DNA from: an uncultured Oscillibacter sp.
GTDB taxonomy: Bacteria > Bacillota > Clostridia > Oscillospirales > Oscillospiraceae
DNA length: 25,133 bases
Direction: 5' to 3'
Assembly (NCBI RefSeq): GCF_900546705.1
Contig: NZ_URDP01000027.1
Location: 1 to 25,133 of the forward strand
Position numbers and translations under genes: made by a program. Of the stretch, positions 12,799 to 20,399 are shown in pieces. The stretch's first letter is position 1. Every line of letters starts with the position of its first letter. The notes beneath the pieces are model-generated. The model was not told the origin of the DNA. It saw only the letters and a program-made list of their open reading frames with translations, and searched no databases.

Positions 12799-13431
12799 AT
12801 GCACGAGGAAGAAGCGAAAAAGGAACCGGCAGAGGAAAAGGAGCCGGAGAAGAAGGAAGAGGTCCCCGGCCGGGAGTTGTATGAGTGGACCCAGGCGCTG
12901 GTGGGATCTGTGCTGGTGGTGGTGCTGGTGTTCACGTTCCTGATCCGGCTGATCGGAGTGGACGGACACTCCATGGTGCCGACGCTGCAAAACGGTGACC
13001 GGCTGCTGGTGCTCAGCTCTCTGCTGGATGACGACTATGAATACGGCGACATTGTGGTGCTGCGGAAAGAGAGCTTCATGGAAGAGCCCATCGTCAAGCG
13101 GGTCATCGCCACGGCGGGCCAGACGGTGGATATTGACTTTGACGCGGGCATCGTGTACGTGGACGGCCAGGCGCTGGATGAGCCCTACATCAACGAACCC
13201 ACCTACATGGAGGAGGGCACGGAGTTCCCCCTGACCGTTCCGGAGGGCTGTATTCTGGTTATGGGCGACAACCGCAACCACTCCAGCGACAGCCGGGACT
13301 CCCGGCTGGGCACGGTGGATACCCGCTGTGTGCTGGGCAAGGCAGTATTTCTGGCGTTCCCCGGTGCGGACGAGGTGACCGGGGAGCGGGACTTCGGCCG
13401 GATCGGCCTGATTGACGGAGTGGACGCATGA
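12799..13431 (+). CDS. lepB: Signal peptidase I, second copy
   Basis: This 210-aa paralogue of the preceding gene has catalytic Ser58 (VDGHSMVPTL) and Lys100 (PIVKRVIA), one transmembrane helix (about 32-52) and the GDNRNHSSDSRDSRLG box. It differs by a highly charged Lys/Glu cytoplasmic N-terminal extension of about 23 residues and by the more canonical GHSMVPTL around the serine. AAGGAG lies about 11 bp before the ATG. The stop codon overlaps the rbgA start by 4 bp (ATGA). Tandem signal peptidases are common in Firmicutes and may divide substrates or growth phases; which pre-proteins each one cuts cannot be seen here. Confidence 0.95.
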   Translation: MHEEEAKKEPAEEKEPEKKEEVPGRELYEWTQALVGSVLVVVLVFTFLIRLIGVDGHSMVPTLQNGDRLLVLSSLLDDDYEYGDIVVLRKESFMEEPIVKRVIATAGQTVDIDFDAGIVYVDGQALDEPYINEPTYMEEGTEFPLTVPEGCILVMGDNRNHSSDSRDSRLGTVDTRCVLGKAVFLAFPGADEVTGERDFGRIGLIDGVDA

Positions 13432-14303
13432 ATATTCAATGGTATCCCGGTCATATGACCAAGACCCGGCGGATGATCGCCGAGCAGATCAAGCATATGG
13501 ATGCGGTGTGTGAGATTTTGGACGCCCGCATCCCTATTTCCAGCCGGAACCCGGATGTGGACGAGCTGACGGCGGGCAAGCCCCGGCTGGTGGTATTGAA
13601 CCGGGTGGATCAGGCGGACCCGGACTCCACCGCTAAGTGGGCCTCCTACTTCAAAGGTAAGGGCTACGCCGTGCTGGAGTCCGACGCAAAAAGCGGACAG
13701 GGTACGGCGCGCTTTGCCGCGGCCGTGCGGGAACTGCTGGCGGACAAGATCCGCGCCTATGAGGAAAAGGGACAAAACCGGGTTATCCGGGTGATGATCC
13801 TGGGCATCCCCAACGTGGGCAAGTCCACATTCATCAACCGCATTGCCGGGCGCAAGACCGCCAAAACCGAGGACCGCCCCGGCGTTACCCGGGCCAAGCA
13901 GTGGGTACCCATTGACAAGAATCTGGAGCTGCTGGACACCCCCGGCATTCTCTGGCCCAAGTTCGAGGACCAGAGCGTGGGATTGAACCTGGCCTATACC
14001 GGTGCCGTGAAGGATGATATTCTGGATACGGAGACTCTGGGCTGCCACCTGATGGCCTATCTGGGACAGCGGTATCCTCAGGCGCTTTCCGCTGCCTATA
14101 AGCTGCCGGACATCCCAGAGCGGGAGGACGAGGAAAATGACGTGGCCTGGGGCTACCGGCTGTTGGAAACGGCCGGACGCAAGCGGGGCTTTTTGATCTC
14201 CGGCGGCGACGTGGACACGGAGCGCATGGCAAAGATCCTGTTGGATGAGTTCCGTTCCGGCAAGCTTGGACGCTTTACACTGGAGTTACCGGAGGGCGTG
14301 TAA
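13428..14303 (+). CDS. rbgA: Ribosome biogenesis GTPase RbgA (YlqF)
   Basis: This 291-aa protein has the circularly permuted GTPase order of the YlqF/RbgA family. The G4 motif comes first (NRVD, 58-61; arginine replaces the usual lysine), then G1 GIPNVGKST (126-134), a PGVTR G2 region (151-155) and G3 DTPG (170-173). It starts with the family signature MNIQWYPGHMTK and ends in an ANTAR-like helical RNA-binding domain. RbgA is needed for late assembly of the 50S subunit. The start is fixed by the 4-bp overlap with lepB. The lepB-rbgA-rnhB neighbourhood is typical for Firmicutes. Confidence 0.97.
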   Translation: MNIQWYPGHMTKTRRMIAEQIKHMDAVCEILDARIPISSRNPDVDELTAGKPRLVVLNRVDQADPDSTAKWASYFKGKGYAVLESDAKSGQGTARFAAAVRELLADKIRAYEEKGQNRVIRVMILGIPNVGKSTFINRIAGRKTAKTEDRPGVTRAKQWVPIDKNLELLDTPGILWPKFEDQSVGLNLAYTGAVKDDILDTETLGCHLMAYLGQRYPQALSAAYKLPDIPEREDEENDVAWGYRLLETAGRKRGFLISGGDVDTERMAKILLDEFRSGKLGRFTLELPEGV

Positions 14304-14320
14304 GCGGAAGGGGTGGTAAT

Positions 14321-14560
14321 ATGAACTGTCCTGTATGCGGAAAAGAGATGGAGCCCGGATTCCTGAACACCTTTGGGATGTGGGAGTATTTTCTTCCCCA
14401 GGGTGCGCCGAAGCTGAACTGGCTCACCATGAAAGGCATTGCCAAGCGGGGCGGAATCGTGCTAAAAAATCCAGATACCAGTGCAAAGGATGCCGGTTCT
14501 CTGGACCGGCCTGCCTGGGTCTGCCGGGACTGCAAGAGAATTGTCATGGAGTATTGGTAA
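14321..14560 (+). CDS. Small zinc-ribbon protein, function unknown
   Basis: This 79-aa protein starts MNCPVCGKEMEPGFL and ends WVCRDCKRIVMEYW. The two CxxC pairs (Cys3/Cys6 and Cys68/Cys71) should hold one zinc ion, with about 60 residues between them. Similar small proteins with a PF20097-like pattern are common in Firmicutes and have no settled function; I name that family from memory. A purine-rich GGAAGGGGTGG precedes the ATG. It lies 17 bp after rbgA and its stop is one base before the rnhB start, so it belongs to the operon. Confidence 0.85.
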   Translation: MNCPVCGKEMEPGFLNTFGMWEYFLPQGAPKLNWLTMKGIAKRGGIVLKNPDTSAKDAGSLDRPAWVCRDCKRIVMEYW

Positions 14561-14561
14561 G

Positions 14562-15191
14562 ATGACTATGGATCTTTGGACCTACGAACGGGAACAGTGG
14601 CGTGCGGGGTATGAGACCCTCTGCGGCGTGGACGAGGCGGGCGCCGGACCTCTGGCGGGACCGGTGTACGCTGCCGCGGTCATTTTGCCCAGGGAACTGG
14701 ACATCCCCGGATTGAACGACTCCAAGAAGCTGACGGAAAAGCGCCGGGAGGCCCTCTATGACGTCATCACCGCCCAGGCAGCGGCATACAGCATCGCCGC
14801 TGTCTCCGCCGCGGAGATCGACGAGATGGATATTCTCAACGCCCGGATGCTGGCCATGCAGCGGGCCATGGACGGTCTTTCTATGAAGATTGATCTGGCC
14901 CTCATCGACGGCAACCGAGACCACGGCAGCCGCGTATCGATCACCACGCCCCATGTGTGCCTGGTGGGCGGCGACGGAAAGAGCGCGTCCATCGCGGCGG
15001 CTTCCATTCTGGCCAAGGTCAGCCGGGACCGGTACGTCTCCACGGAGCTGGAAGCGCGCTTTCCCCAATACCATTTTGCCAAGCACAAGGGCTACGGCAC
15101 CAAGCTCCACTATGAGATGCTGGACGCCTACGGCCCCTGTCCGGAGCACCGGCGGACGTTTTTGAAAAAATGGGAGGCGAAGCGGCCATGA
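14562..15191 (+). CDS. rnhB: Ribonuclease HII
   Basis: This 209-aa RNase HII removes ribonucleotides from DNA and cuts RNA-DNA junctions. The catalytic acids are visible: Asp24 and Glu25 in CGVDEAG, Asp116 in ALIDGN and Asp156 in KVSRDRY. The KGYGTKLHYE motif with the conserved tyrosine is at 177-186. The usual GRG motif after DEA reads GAG (27-29), an arginine-to-alanine change. I chose the ATG at 14562, with GGAG 10 bp upstream; the next ATG at 14568 is possible. The frame is open upstream over the zinc-ribbon gene but is not needed. It overlaps yraN by 4 bp. Confidence 0.95.
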   Translation: MTMDLWTYEREQWRAGYETLCGVDEAGAGPLAGPVYAAAVILPRELDIPGLNDSKKLTEKRREALYDVITAQAAAYSIAAVSAAEIDEMDILNARMLAMQRAMDGLSMKIDLALIDGNRDHGSRVSITTPHVCLVGGDGKSASIAAASILAKVSRDRYVSTELEARFPQYHFAKHKGYGTKLHYEMLDAYGPCPEHRRTFLKKWEAKRP

Positions 15192-15550
15192 CCACTGCCA
15201 AAGCAGCCGGCAACCGGGGGGAGGCGGAGGTGGCCCGCTACCTGCGCCGGCGGGGCTATACGCTGCTGGCCAGCCAGTGGCGCTGCCGGTTCGGGGAACT
15301 GGACCTGGTGGCACGGGACCGGCAGGGCACCATCTGCTTTGTGGAGGTAAAGCTCCGCAGCACCGGGTCCGTGGGGCTTCCCCGGGAGGCGGTGGACCGG
15401 CGCAAGCAGAGCCGTCTGCGGGCCTCGGCCGCACTGTACCTCAGCCGCTATGAAATCGACGCCCCCGCCCGGTTCGACGTGGCGGAGGTGTACACGGATG
15501 AAAAGGCGCGGATGGTCCGGATCGAGTATCTGGCCGACGCGTTTGAATAA
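15188..15550 (+). CDS. yraN: UPF0102 family protein YraN
   Basis: This 120-aa protein belongs to the small nuclease-like UPF0102 family, with the Holliday-junction-resolvase-like fold. The motifs are GNRGEAEVARYLRRRGY (8-24), RFGELDLVARD (with Glu and Asp, about 34-44), and FVEVKLR with the EVK motif near 51-57. It is usually found beside rnhB, as here, and is presumed to act on nucleic acids; no activity is firmly established. The ATG at 15188 overlaps the rnhB stop (ATGA) and has GGAGG 10 bp upstream; an in-frame ATG at 15170 is less likely. Confidence 0.93.
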   Translation: MTTAKAAGNRGEAEVARYLRRRGYTLLASQWRCRFGELDLVARDRQGTICFVEVKLRSTGSVGLPREAVDRRKQSRLRASAALYLSRYEIDAPARFDVAEVYTDEKARMVRIEYLADAFE

Positions 15551-15581
15551 CCATTTTCCCTGAGAAAGCGAGGAGACAACC

Positions 15582-17069
15582 ATGTACTATTACAGCACAC
15601 GGGACCGTGCGCTGCGCTACAGTGCAGCGGAGGCGGTAAAGCTGGGACTGAGCCGGGAGGGCGGACTGCTGACGCCTACCCAGATTCCCCGGATGGACCG
15701 TGCCTTTCTGGAAAGCCTGCTTCAGGCGGACTACCAGGAGCGGGCGGCACAGGTCATGGCGCTCTATCTGACGGACTATACGCTGGACGAGCTGCGTGCC
15801 TTTGCCCATAACGCCTACGGCCCGGACAAGTTTGATACGCCCGCCGTGGCACCGGTGCGCACGGTGGATGAGTCCACATACTGCCTGGAGCTGTGGCACG
15901 GCCCCACCTCCGCCTTCAAGGACATGGCCCTTCAGATGCTGCCCCAGCTTTTGTCCGCGGCACTGGGCAAGACCGGGGAGGACAAGACCGTGTGCATCCT
16001 GGTGGCTACCTCCGGCGATACCGGAAAGGCCGCTATGGAGGGCTTTGCCGACGTGCCCCAGACGAAGATCCTGGTGTTCTATCCCAAAGACGGCGTCTCC
16101 ACCGTCCAGGAGACCCAGATGGTCACCCAGGAGGGGGCCAATGTGGGCGTGTGTGCTGTGGTAGGCAACTTCGACGACGCCCAGAGCGGCGTCAAGCGGA
16201 TCTTCTCTGATGAGGATATCCGCCGGACGCTCTCGGACCGGGGCTACATCCTCTCTTCCGCCAACTCCATCAACTGGGGCCGCATCCTGCCCCAGGTGGT
16301 CTACTACATCTCCGCCTACTGTGATCTGGTACGGGACGGAAAGCTCACCATGGGGGACAAGGTGAACTTCTGCGTGCCTACCGGCAACTTCGGTGACATT
16401 CTGGCGGCCTACTATGCCGGGCGCATGGGGCTGCCGGTCGGCAAGCTCATCTGCGCCTCCAACCGCAACGACGTGCTCACCGACTTCCTGCGCACCGGTG
16501 TCTACGACCGCAACCGGCCCTTCCACACCACCATGAGCCCGTCCATGGACATTCTGATCTCCTCCAATCTGGAGCGGCTGCTCTTTGACCTCTCCGGGGA
16601 AAACGATGCCGAGGTCCGGGGCTACATGGAAAAGCTGGCCAAGGAGGGACGCTATCAGGTCTCCGACAAGATCCGCGCGGGACTGGACGCGGCGTTCTGG
16701 GGCGGCTTCTGCGGCGAGGAGGACACTGCTGCCACCATTGGCCGCTACTACGCGGAAAAGGGTTATCTCATCGACACCCACACCGCCGTGGCGGCCAACG
16801 TCATGGAGCAGTACCGCGCCGCCACCGGGGATACCACGCCTACGGTGTTCGTCTCCACGGCGTCTCCCTACAAGTTCTGCGACAGCGTACTCAAGGCCAT
16901 CGGCTCCACGCCCGCAGGCGATGGCCTGGCCCTGCTGGATCAGCTCCATGCGGTCACCGGCACAACCGTGCCCCGGCGGCTGGCAGCCCTCAAGGGCAAG
17001 GCCCGGCGCTTTGACCTCGCCTGTGAAAAGCAGGCCATGGACGGCGTGGTACTGGACTTTTTAAAATAA
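15582..17069 (+). CDS. thrC: Threonine synthase
   Basis: This 495-aa PLP enzyme makes threonine and phosphate from O-phosphohomoserine. The N-terminus MYYYSTRD and the PLP-lysine motif HGPTSAFKDMAL (Lys113) are diagnostic. The phosphate-binding ATSGDTGKAA loop, the SSANSINWGR segment and PTGNFGDILAAYYA also match the longer class of threonine synthases found in Clostridia and E. coli. AGGAG precedes the ATG. It sits 31 bp after yraN with no terminator between, so it is probably read through from the operon. No other threonine pathway gene is nearby. Confidence 0.97.
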   Translation: MYYYSTRDRALRYSAAEAVKLGLSREGGLLTPTQIPRMDRAFLESLLQADYQERAAQVMALYLTDYTLDELRAFAHNAYGPDKFDTPAVAPVRTVDESTYCLELWHGPTSAFKDMALQMLPQLLSAALGKTGEDKTVCILVATSGDTGKAAMEGFADVPQTKILVFYPKDGVSTVQETQMVTQEGANVGVCAVVGNFDDAQSGVKRIFSDEDIRRTLSDRGYILSSANSINWGRILPQVVYYISAYCDLVRDGKLTMGDKVNFCVPTGNFGDILAAYYAGRMGLPVGKLICASNRNDVLTDFLRTGVYDRNRPFHTTMSPSMDILISSNLERLLFDLSGENDAEVRGYMEKLAKEGRYQVSDKIRAGLDAAFWGGFCGEEDTAATIGRYYAEKGYLIDTHTAVAANVMEQYRAATGDTTPTVFVSTASPYKFCDSVLKAIGSTPAGDGLALLDQLHAVTGTTVPRRLAALKGKARRFDLACEKQAMDGVVLDFLK

Positions 17070-17085
17070 AAGGAGCGGAAGCGCC

Positions 17086-17451
17086 GTGAAGCAAAGAGAG
17101 GTACCCGGACTGCGGAACGGGGGAGGCCCGCCCAAACGGAGCACGGCCCAGGTGGTGCTGGTGCTTCTGGGGATCGGGATCGTCTGCCTGCTGGGCAGCC
17201 TGCTGATCCCGTATACCCGGCTGGGTACGCTGGGCATCCTGGTCAACGAGGCCTACAAGATCAAGAGTGCCATGCGCTCTCTAGGGGTCATCTGCTGCAC
17301 CATGGGAGCCGTCTGGTGGGTGTGCCTTCTGCACTGTCCCTACTGCAGACAGGGCTTCATGATGCCCTGGTGGAAAGCGGGGGAGCGCCACTTCTGCGGC
17401 AGCTGCGGCAGAGAGATTGCGTTTGAGGACGATGTGCCTCCATCCGCCTGA
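17086..17451 (+). CDS. Membrane protein with C-terminal zinc ribbon, unknown
   Basis: This 121-aa protein starts with GTG, preceded by AAAAGGAG 10 bp upstream. Two transmembrane helices (about 22-42 and 65-82) are followed by a cytoplasmic or external zinc ribbon with Cys84/Cys87 and Cys104/Cys107. It is the second small two-CxxC protein in this run. I do not recognise a family and assign no function. It stands between thrC and the phosphoesterase gene with short gaps on both sides, so it is probably co-transcribed with them. Confidence 0.75.
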   Translation: MKQREVPGLRNGGGPPKRSTAQVVLVLLGIGIVCLLGSLLIPYTRLGTLGILVNEAYKIKSAMRSLGVICCTMGAVWWVCLLHCPYCRQGFMMPWWKAGERHFCGSCGREIAFEDDVPPSA

Positions 17452-17478
17452 TGATCGAAACGAAAGGGGAGTGGTCCT

Positions 17479-18165
17479 ATGGCCCTCTATGCCATCGGGG
17501 ATCTGCATCTTTCCCTGACGGCCGACAAATCCATGGAGGTCTTTGGCACTGCCTGGGAAAATTATGTGGCGCGGATTGAGGCGTCGCTGAGCCAGCTGAC
17601 GGCCGAAGATGTGCTGGTGCTGGCGGGGGACACCTCCTGGGGTATCGACATGGCCCAGGCGGAAGCGGATTTCCGCTTTCTGGAGCAATTCCCCTGCAAA
17701 AAGCTCTTGGTCAAGGGCAACCACGATTACTGGTGGTCCACCGTGTCCAAGATGAAGGGGTTCTTTGCGGAAAAGGGGTTCACCACGCTGGACTTTCTGC
17801 ACAATAACTGCCACCTGTACGGGGACTACGCCCTGTGCGGCACCCGGGGCTGGTTTTTGGAGGAGGAGCAGAAGGCCCACAACGCCAAGGTCCTGAACCG
17901 GGAGGTGGGACGGCTGGAGGCGTCGCTGCGGGCGGCGGAGGGGAGGCCCATCTACTGCTTTTTGCATTATCCGCCCCTCTATCAGGGATATCAGTGTCCG
18001 GAGATTCTGGCAACGCTGGAGAAATACCCGGTGGAGCTTTGCTGCTACGGCCATCTTCACGGCCCCGTCATCCGCCGCAGGATCGAGGGAACCCGGGGGA
18101 AAACCGCCTTTTCCCTGATCTCCGCGGACTACCTGGGATTTGTCCCGAAAAAAATTTGTGAATAG
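17479..18165 (+). CDS. Metallophosphoesterase (calcineurin-like)
   Basis: This 228-aa protein has all metal-binding blocks of the family: DLH (Asp8, His10), GDTSWG (Asp51), GNHDYWW (Asn81, His82), HYPP (His163) and GHLHG (His192, His194). The GNHDYWW form is characteristic of a single-domain subgroup common in Firmicutes whose substrate is not known to me. There is no signal peptide, so it is cytoplasmic. A GGGGAG precedes the ATG. It appears to close the operon, though no clear terminator hairpin follows; the next element is the tig promoter. Confidence 0.9.
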   Translation: MALYAIGDLHLSLTADKSMEVFGTAWENYVARIEASLSQLTAEDVLVLAGDTSWGIDMAQAEADFRFLEQFPCKKLLVKGNHDYWWSTVSKMKGFFAEKGFTTLDFLHNNCHLYGDYALCGTRGWFLEEEQKAHNAKVLNREVGRLEASLRAAEGRPIYCFLHYPPLYQGYQCPEILATLEKYPVELCCYGHLHGPVIRRRIEGTRGKTAFSLISADYLGFVPKKICE

Positions 18166-18197
18166 CGGAAAAAAGTCTGGATTTTTCAAGATTTTTC

Positions 18198-18206
18198 TGG
18201 TAAAAT
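18198..18206 (+). promoter_or_regulatory. Extended -10 promoter of tig
   Basis: TGG followed by TAAAAT (18201-18206) forms an extended -10 element, with a poor -35 at 17 bp (TGGATT). The start would be near 18213, directly before a 6-bp hairpin (18216-18221 with 18229-18234, CACCGG/CCGGTG) that would cap the mRNA 5' end. Confidence 0.6.
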
Positions 18207-18255
18207 ATCAATTCGCACCGGCATTTGACCGGTGATGAACGGAGGAGTTAACATA

Positions 18256-19668
18256 ATGAGTGTGAAAAGCTGCGAAAAAGTTGAGAAGAGTCAGGTTGCC
18301 CTGACCATCGAGGTCAGCGCGGCAGAATTTGAGGCCGCCATCGAAAAGGCATATCAGAAGATGCGCAAGAAGATCAATGTTCCGGGCTTCCGTCCCGGCA
18401 AGGCCCCCCGCAAGATCATCGAGGGCATGTACGGCGCAGAGGTGTTTTTCGAAGAGGCCATCAATAACGCGTTCCCCGAGGCCTATGAATCTGCCGTGAA
18501 GGAGAAGGAGCTCCGCGTGGTGGGCTATCCCGAAGTGGAGATGGTGGGCGAGTGCACGAAGGACGGTTTCACCTTCAAGGCCACCGTGCCCGTCTATCCC
18601 GAGGTGACGCTGGGCCAGTACAAGGGCCTGTCTGCCCCCAAGGACGAGGTGAAGGTCTCCGCCGCCGACGTGGACGCGCGTCTGAACGAGCTGGCTGAGC
18701 GCAATGCCCGTCTGGTGAGTGTGGACCGGGAGGCCAAGGAGGGCGACACCGCCGTCATCGACTTCGAGGGCTTCCTGAACGGCAAGCCGTTTGAAGGCGG
18801 CAAGGGTGAAAACCACAGCCTGGAGCTGGGCTCTCACAGCTTTGTTCCCGGCTTTGAAGAGCAGGTTGTCGGCATGAAGGCCGGCGATGAGAAGGACATC
18901 GACATCACTTTCCCCGAGGACTATCACGCAGATCTGGCCGGCAAGGCCGTGGTCTTCAAGGTGAAGGTTCACGAGGTCAAGGAGAAGGAAGTCCCCGCTC
19001 TGGACGACGAGTTCGCCAAGGACGTCAGCGAGTTCGATACCCTCAAGGATCTGAAGGCCGACCTGAAGAAGAAAATCGCCGAGGAGCGCCAGAAGACCGC
19101 CGACCGTGCCTTCGAGGACGCCCTGATGGAGCAGGTGGGTGCCAACATCACCGCCGATATCCCCGACGCCATGATCGAGAACCAGGCCCGTCAGTTCCTG
19201 GACAACTTCAAGATGCAGATCGCCCAGCAGGGCATCCCCTATGACCAGTACATGAAGATGACCGGCATGGAGGAGTCCAAGCTCCTGGAGGATGCCAAGG
19301 AGCCCGCCACCCGTCAGGTGCGTCTGGATCTGGCTCTGGCCGCCATCATCGAGGCCGAGAAGATCGAGGTCACCGATGAGGACGTGGAGGCCGAGATGAA
19401 GAAGATGGCCGAGCAGTACAATATGGAGCTGGAGACTGTCAAGAAGTATCTCCAGGCCGACCAGGTGAAGGATCAGCTGCTGACCCAGAAGGCCATCGCC
19501 GTTGTGGTGGACAGCGCCACTGCCCTCAAGCCTGAGAAGAAGACCGCCAAGAAGAAGACTGAGGACGCCGCTGAGGGCGAGGAGAAGCCCGCCAAGAAGA
19601 CCACCCGCAAGACCACCAAGAAGGCCGAGCAGGAAGGCGAAAAAGAGACCGAGAAAGAGGCCGAATAA
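18256..19668 (+). CDS. tig: Trigger factor with charged C-terminal tail
   Basis: This 470-aa chaperone and prolyl isomerase binds nascent chains at the ribosome exit. The ribosome-binding signature is NVPGFRPGKAPRKIIE (near 40-55), the FKBP-type PPIase domain is at about 150-240 (DTAVIDFEGFLNGKPFEGG, FVPGFEEQVVGMKAGDE), and the helical C-domain runs to about residue 425. The last 44 residues are an unusual tail, first lysine/threonine-rich and then glutamate-rich, ending KEAE. E. coli trigger factor is 432 aa and lacks it. The ATG at 18256 is chosen because GGAGGAG lies 8 bp upstream; earlier starts would overlap that site. Codon bias is strong, suggesting high expression. Confidence 0.96.
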   Translation: MSVKSCEKVEKSQVALTIEVSAAEFEAAIEKAYQKMRKKINVPGFRPGKAPRKIIEGMYGAEVFFEEAINNAFPEAYESAVKEKELRVVGYPEVEMVGECTKDGFTFKATVPVYPEVTLGQYKGLSAPKDEVKVSAADVDARLNELAERNARLVSVDREAKEGDTAVIDFEGFLNGKPFEGGKGENHSLELGSHSFVPGFEEQVVGMKAGDEKDIDITFPEDYHADLAGKAVVFKVKVHEVKEKEVPALDDEFAKDVSEFDTLKDLKADLKKKIAEERQKTADRAFEDALMEQVGANITADIPDAMIENQARQFLDNFKMQIAQQGIPYDQYMKMTGMEESKLLEDAKEPATRQVRLDLALAAIIEAEKIEVTDEDVEAEMKKMAEQYNMELETVKKYLQADQVKDQLLTQKAIAVVVDSATALKPEKKTAKKKTEDAAEGEEKPAKKTTRKTTKKAEQEGEKETEKEAE

Positions 19669-19708
19669 TCCCGAATCTTTTTCAGGCAAGATTTTACAGA
19701 TTCGACAC

Positions 19709-19743
19709 ATTCTCTCATGATGCCGGTGGTATCATGAGAGAAT
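19709..19743. promoter_or_regulatory. Long palindrome overlapping a probable clpP promoter
   Basis: ATTCTCTCATGAT (19709-19721) and its exact complement (19731-19743) flank a 9-bp centre. The extended -10 sequence TGG TATCAT (19727-19735) lies inside it, so a bound repressor would block the promoter. No T-run follows, which argues against a terminator. It does not look like the CtsR heptad repeat or the CIRCE element. Confidence 0.55.
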
Positions 19744-19779
19744 GGTTTATAGGCCACAAAAGATCGGAGGTTTTCGAAA

Positions 19780-20364
19780 GTGAGTTTAGTTCCTTATGTA
19801 GTGGAGCAGACCAACCGGGGAGAGCGTTCCTACGATATCTTTTCCCGTCTGCTGAACGACCGTATCATCTTCCTGGGGGAGGAGGTCAACGCGACCACCG
19901 CCAGCCTGGTGGTGGCGCAGCTGCTGTATCTGGAGGCCCAGGATCCGGATAAGGACATCCAGTTCTATATCAACAGCCCCGGCGGCTCCGTGACGGACGG
20001 CATGGCCATTTACGACACCATGCAGTACGTCAAGTGCGACGTGTCCACCATCTGCGTGGGCATGGCGGCCAGCATGGGTGCGTTCTTGCTCTCTGCCGGC
20101 ACCAAGGGCAAGCGCCTGGCACTGCCCAACGCGGAGATCATGATCCATCAGCCCTCTGCCGGCACCCAGGGCCAGATCACGGATATGGCCATCCACCTCA
20201 AGCGGCTGGAGACCATCAAAAAGCGTATGAACCACATCTTGTCGGAGAACACCGGCAAGTCCTTCGAGGAAGTGACCGCCGCCTGCGAGCGGGATAACTT
20301 CATGAGCGCACAGGAGGCGCTGGACTTCGGCCTGATCGACAAGATTATCACCAACCGCAAGTAA
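19780..20364 (+). CDS. clpP: ATP-dependent Clp protease proteolytic subunit
   Basis: This 194-aa protein has the usual length. The serine protease triad is Ser98 in GMAASMGAFLL, His123 in EIMIHQP and Asp172 in ERDNFMSA. YINSPGGSVTDG (63-74) forms the oxyanion region. Fourteen subunits form the barrel that receives substrates from ClpX, encoded next. It starts with GTG, supported by GGAGG 9 bp upstream and by the family N-terminus MSLVPYVVEQT. The 35-bp gap to clpX and the absence of a terminator suggest co-transcription. Confidence 0.98.
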   Translation: MSLVPYVVEQTNRGERSYDIFSRLLNDRIIFLGEEVNATTASLVVAQLLYLEAQDPDKDIQFYINSPGGSVTDGMAIYDTMQYVKCDVSTICVGMAASMGAFLLSAGTKGKRLALPNAEIMIHQPSAGTQGQITDMAIHLKRLETIKKRMNHILSENTGKSFEEVTAACERDNFMSAQEALDFGLIDKIITNRK

Positions 20365-20399
20365 GCGGCGTTTCCTAATTGAAAGACCGAGGTAATACC

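Noticed and set aside
15441..16949. Minus-strand 502-aa frame opposite thrC
   Set aside because: This is an antisense shadow of thrC, whose motifs are unmistakable.
18232..18255. Earlier trigger factor start (GTG 18232 or ATG 18235)
   Set aside because: Both lie before or within the GGAGGAG site that serves the ATG at 18256.
19672..19704. CGAATCT/AGATTCG repeat after tig as a terminator
   Set aside because: The 19-nt loop and the lack of a T-run make it an unlikely terminator; it is noted only as possible structure.
18208..19710. Minus-strand 500-aa leucine/glycine/histidine-rich frame
   Set aside because: It is antisense to trigger factor; the LLGGLL-type repeats mirror the Lys/Glu codons of the real protein tail.
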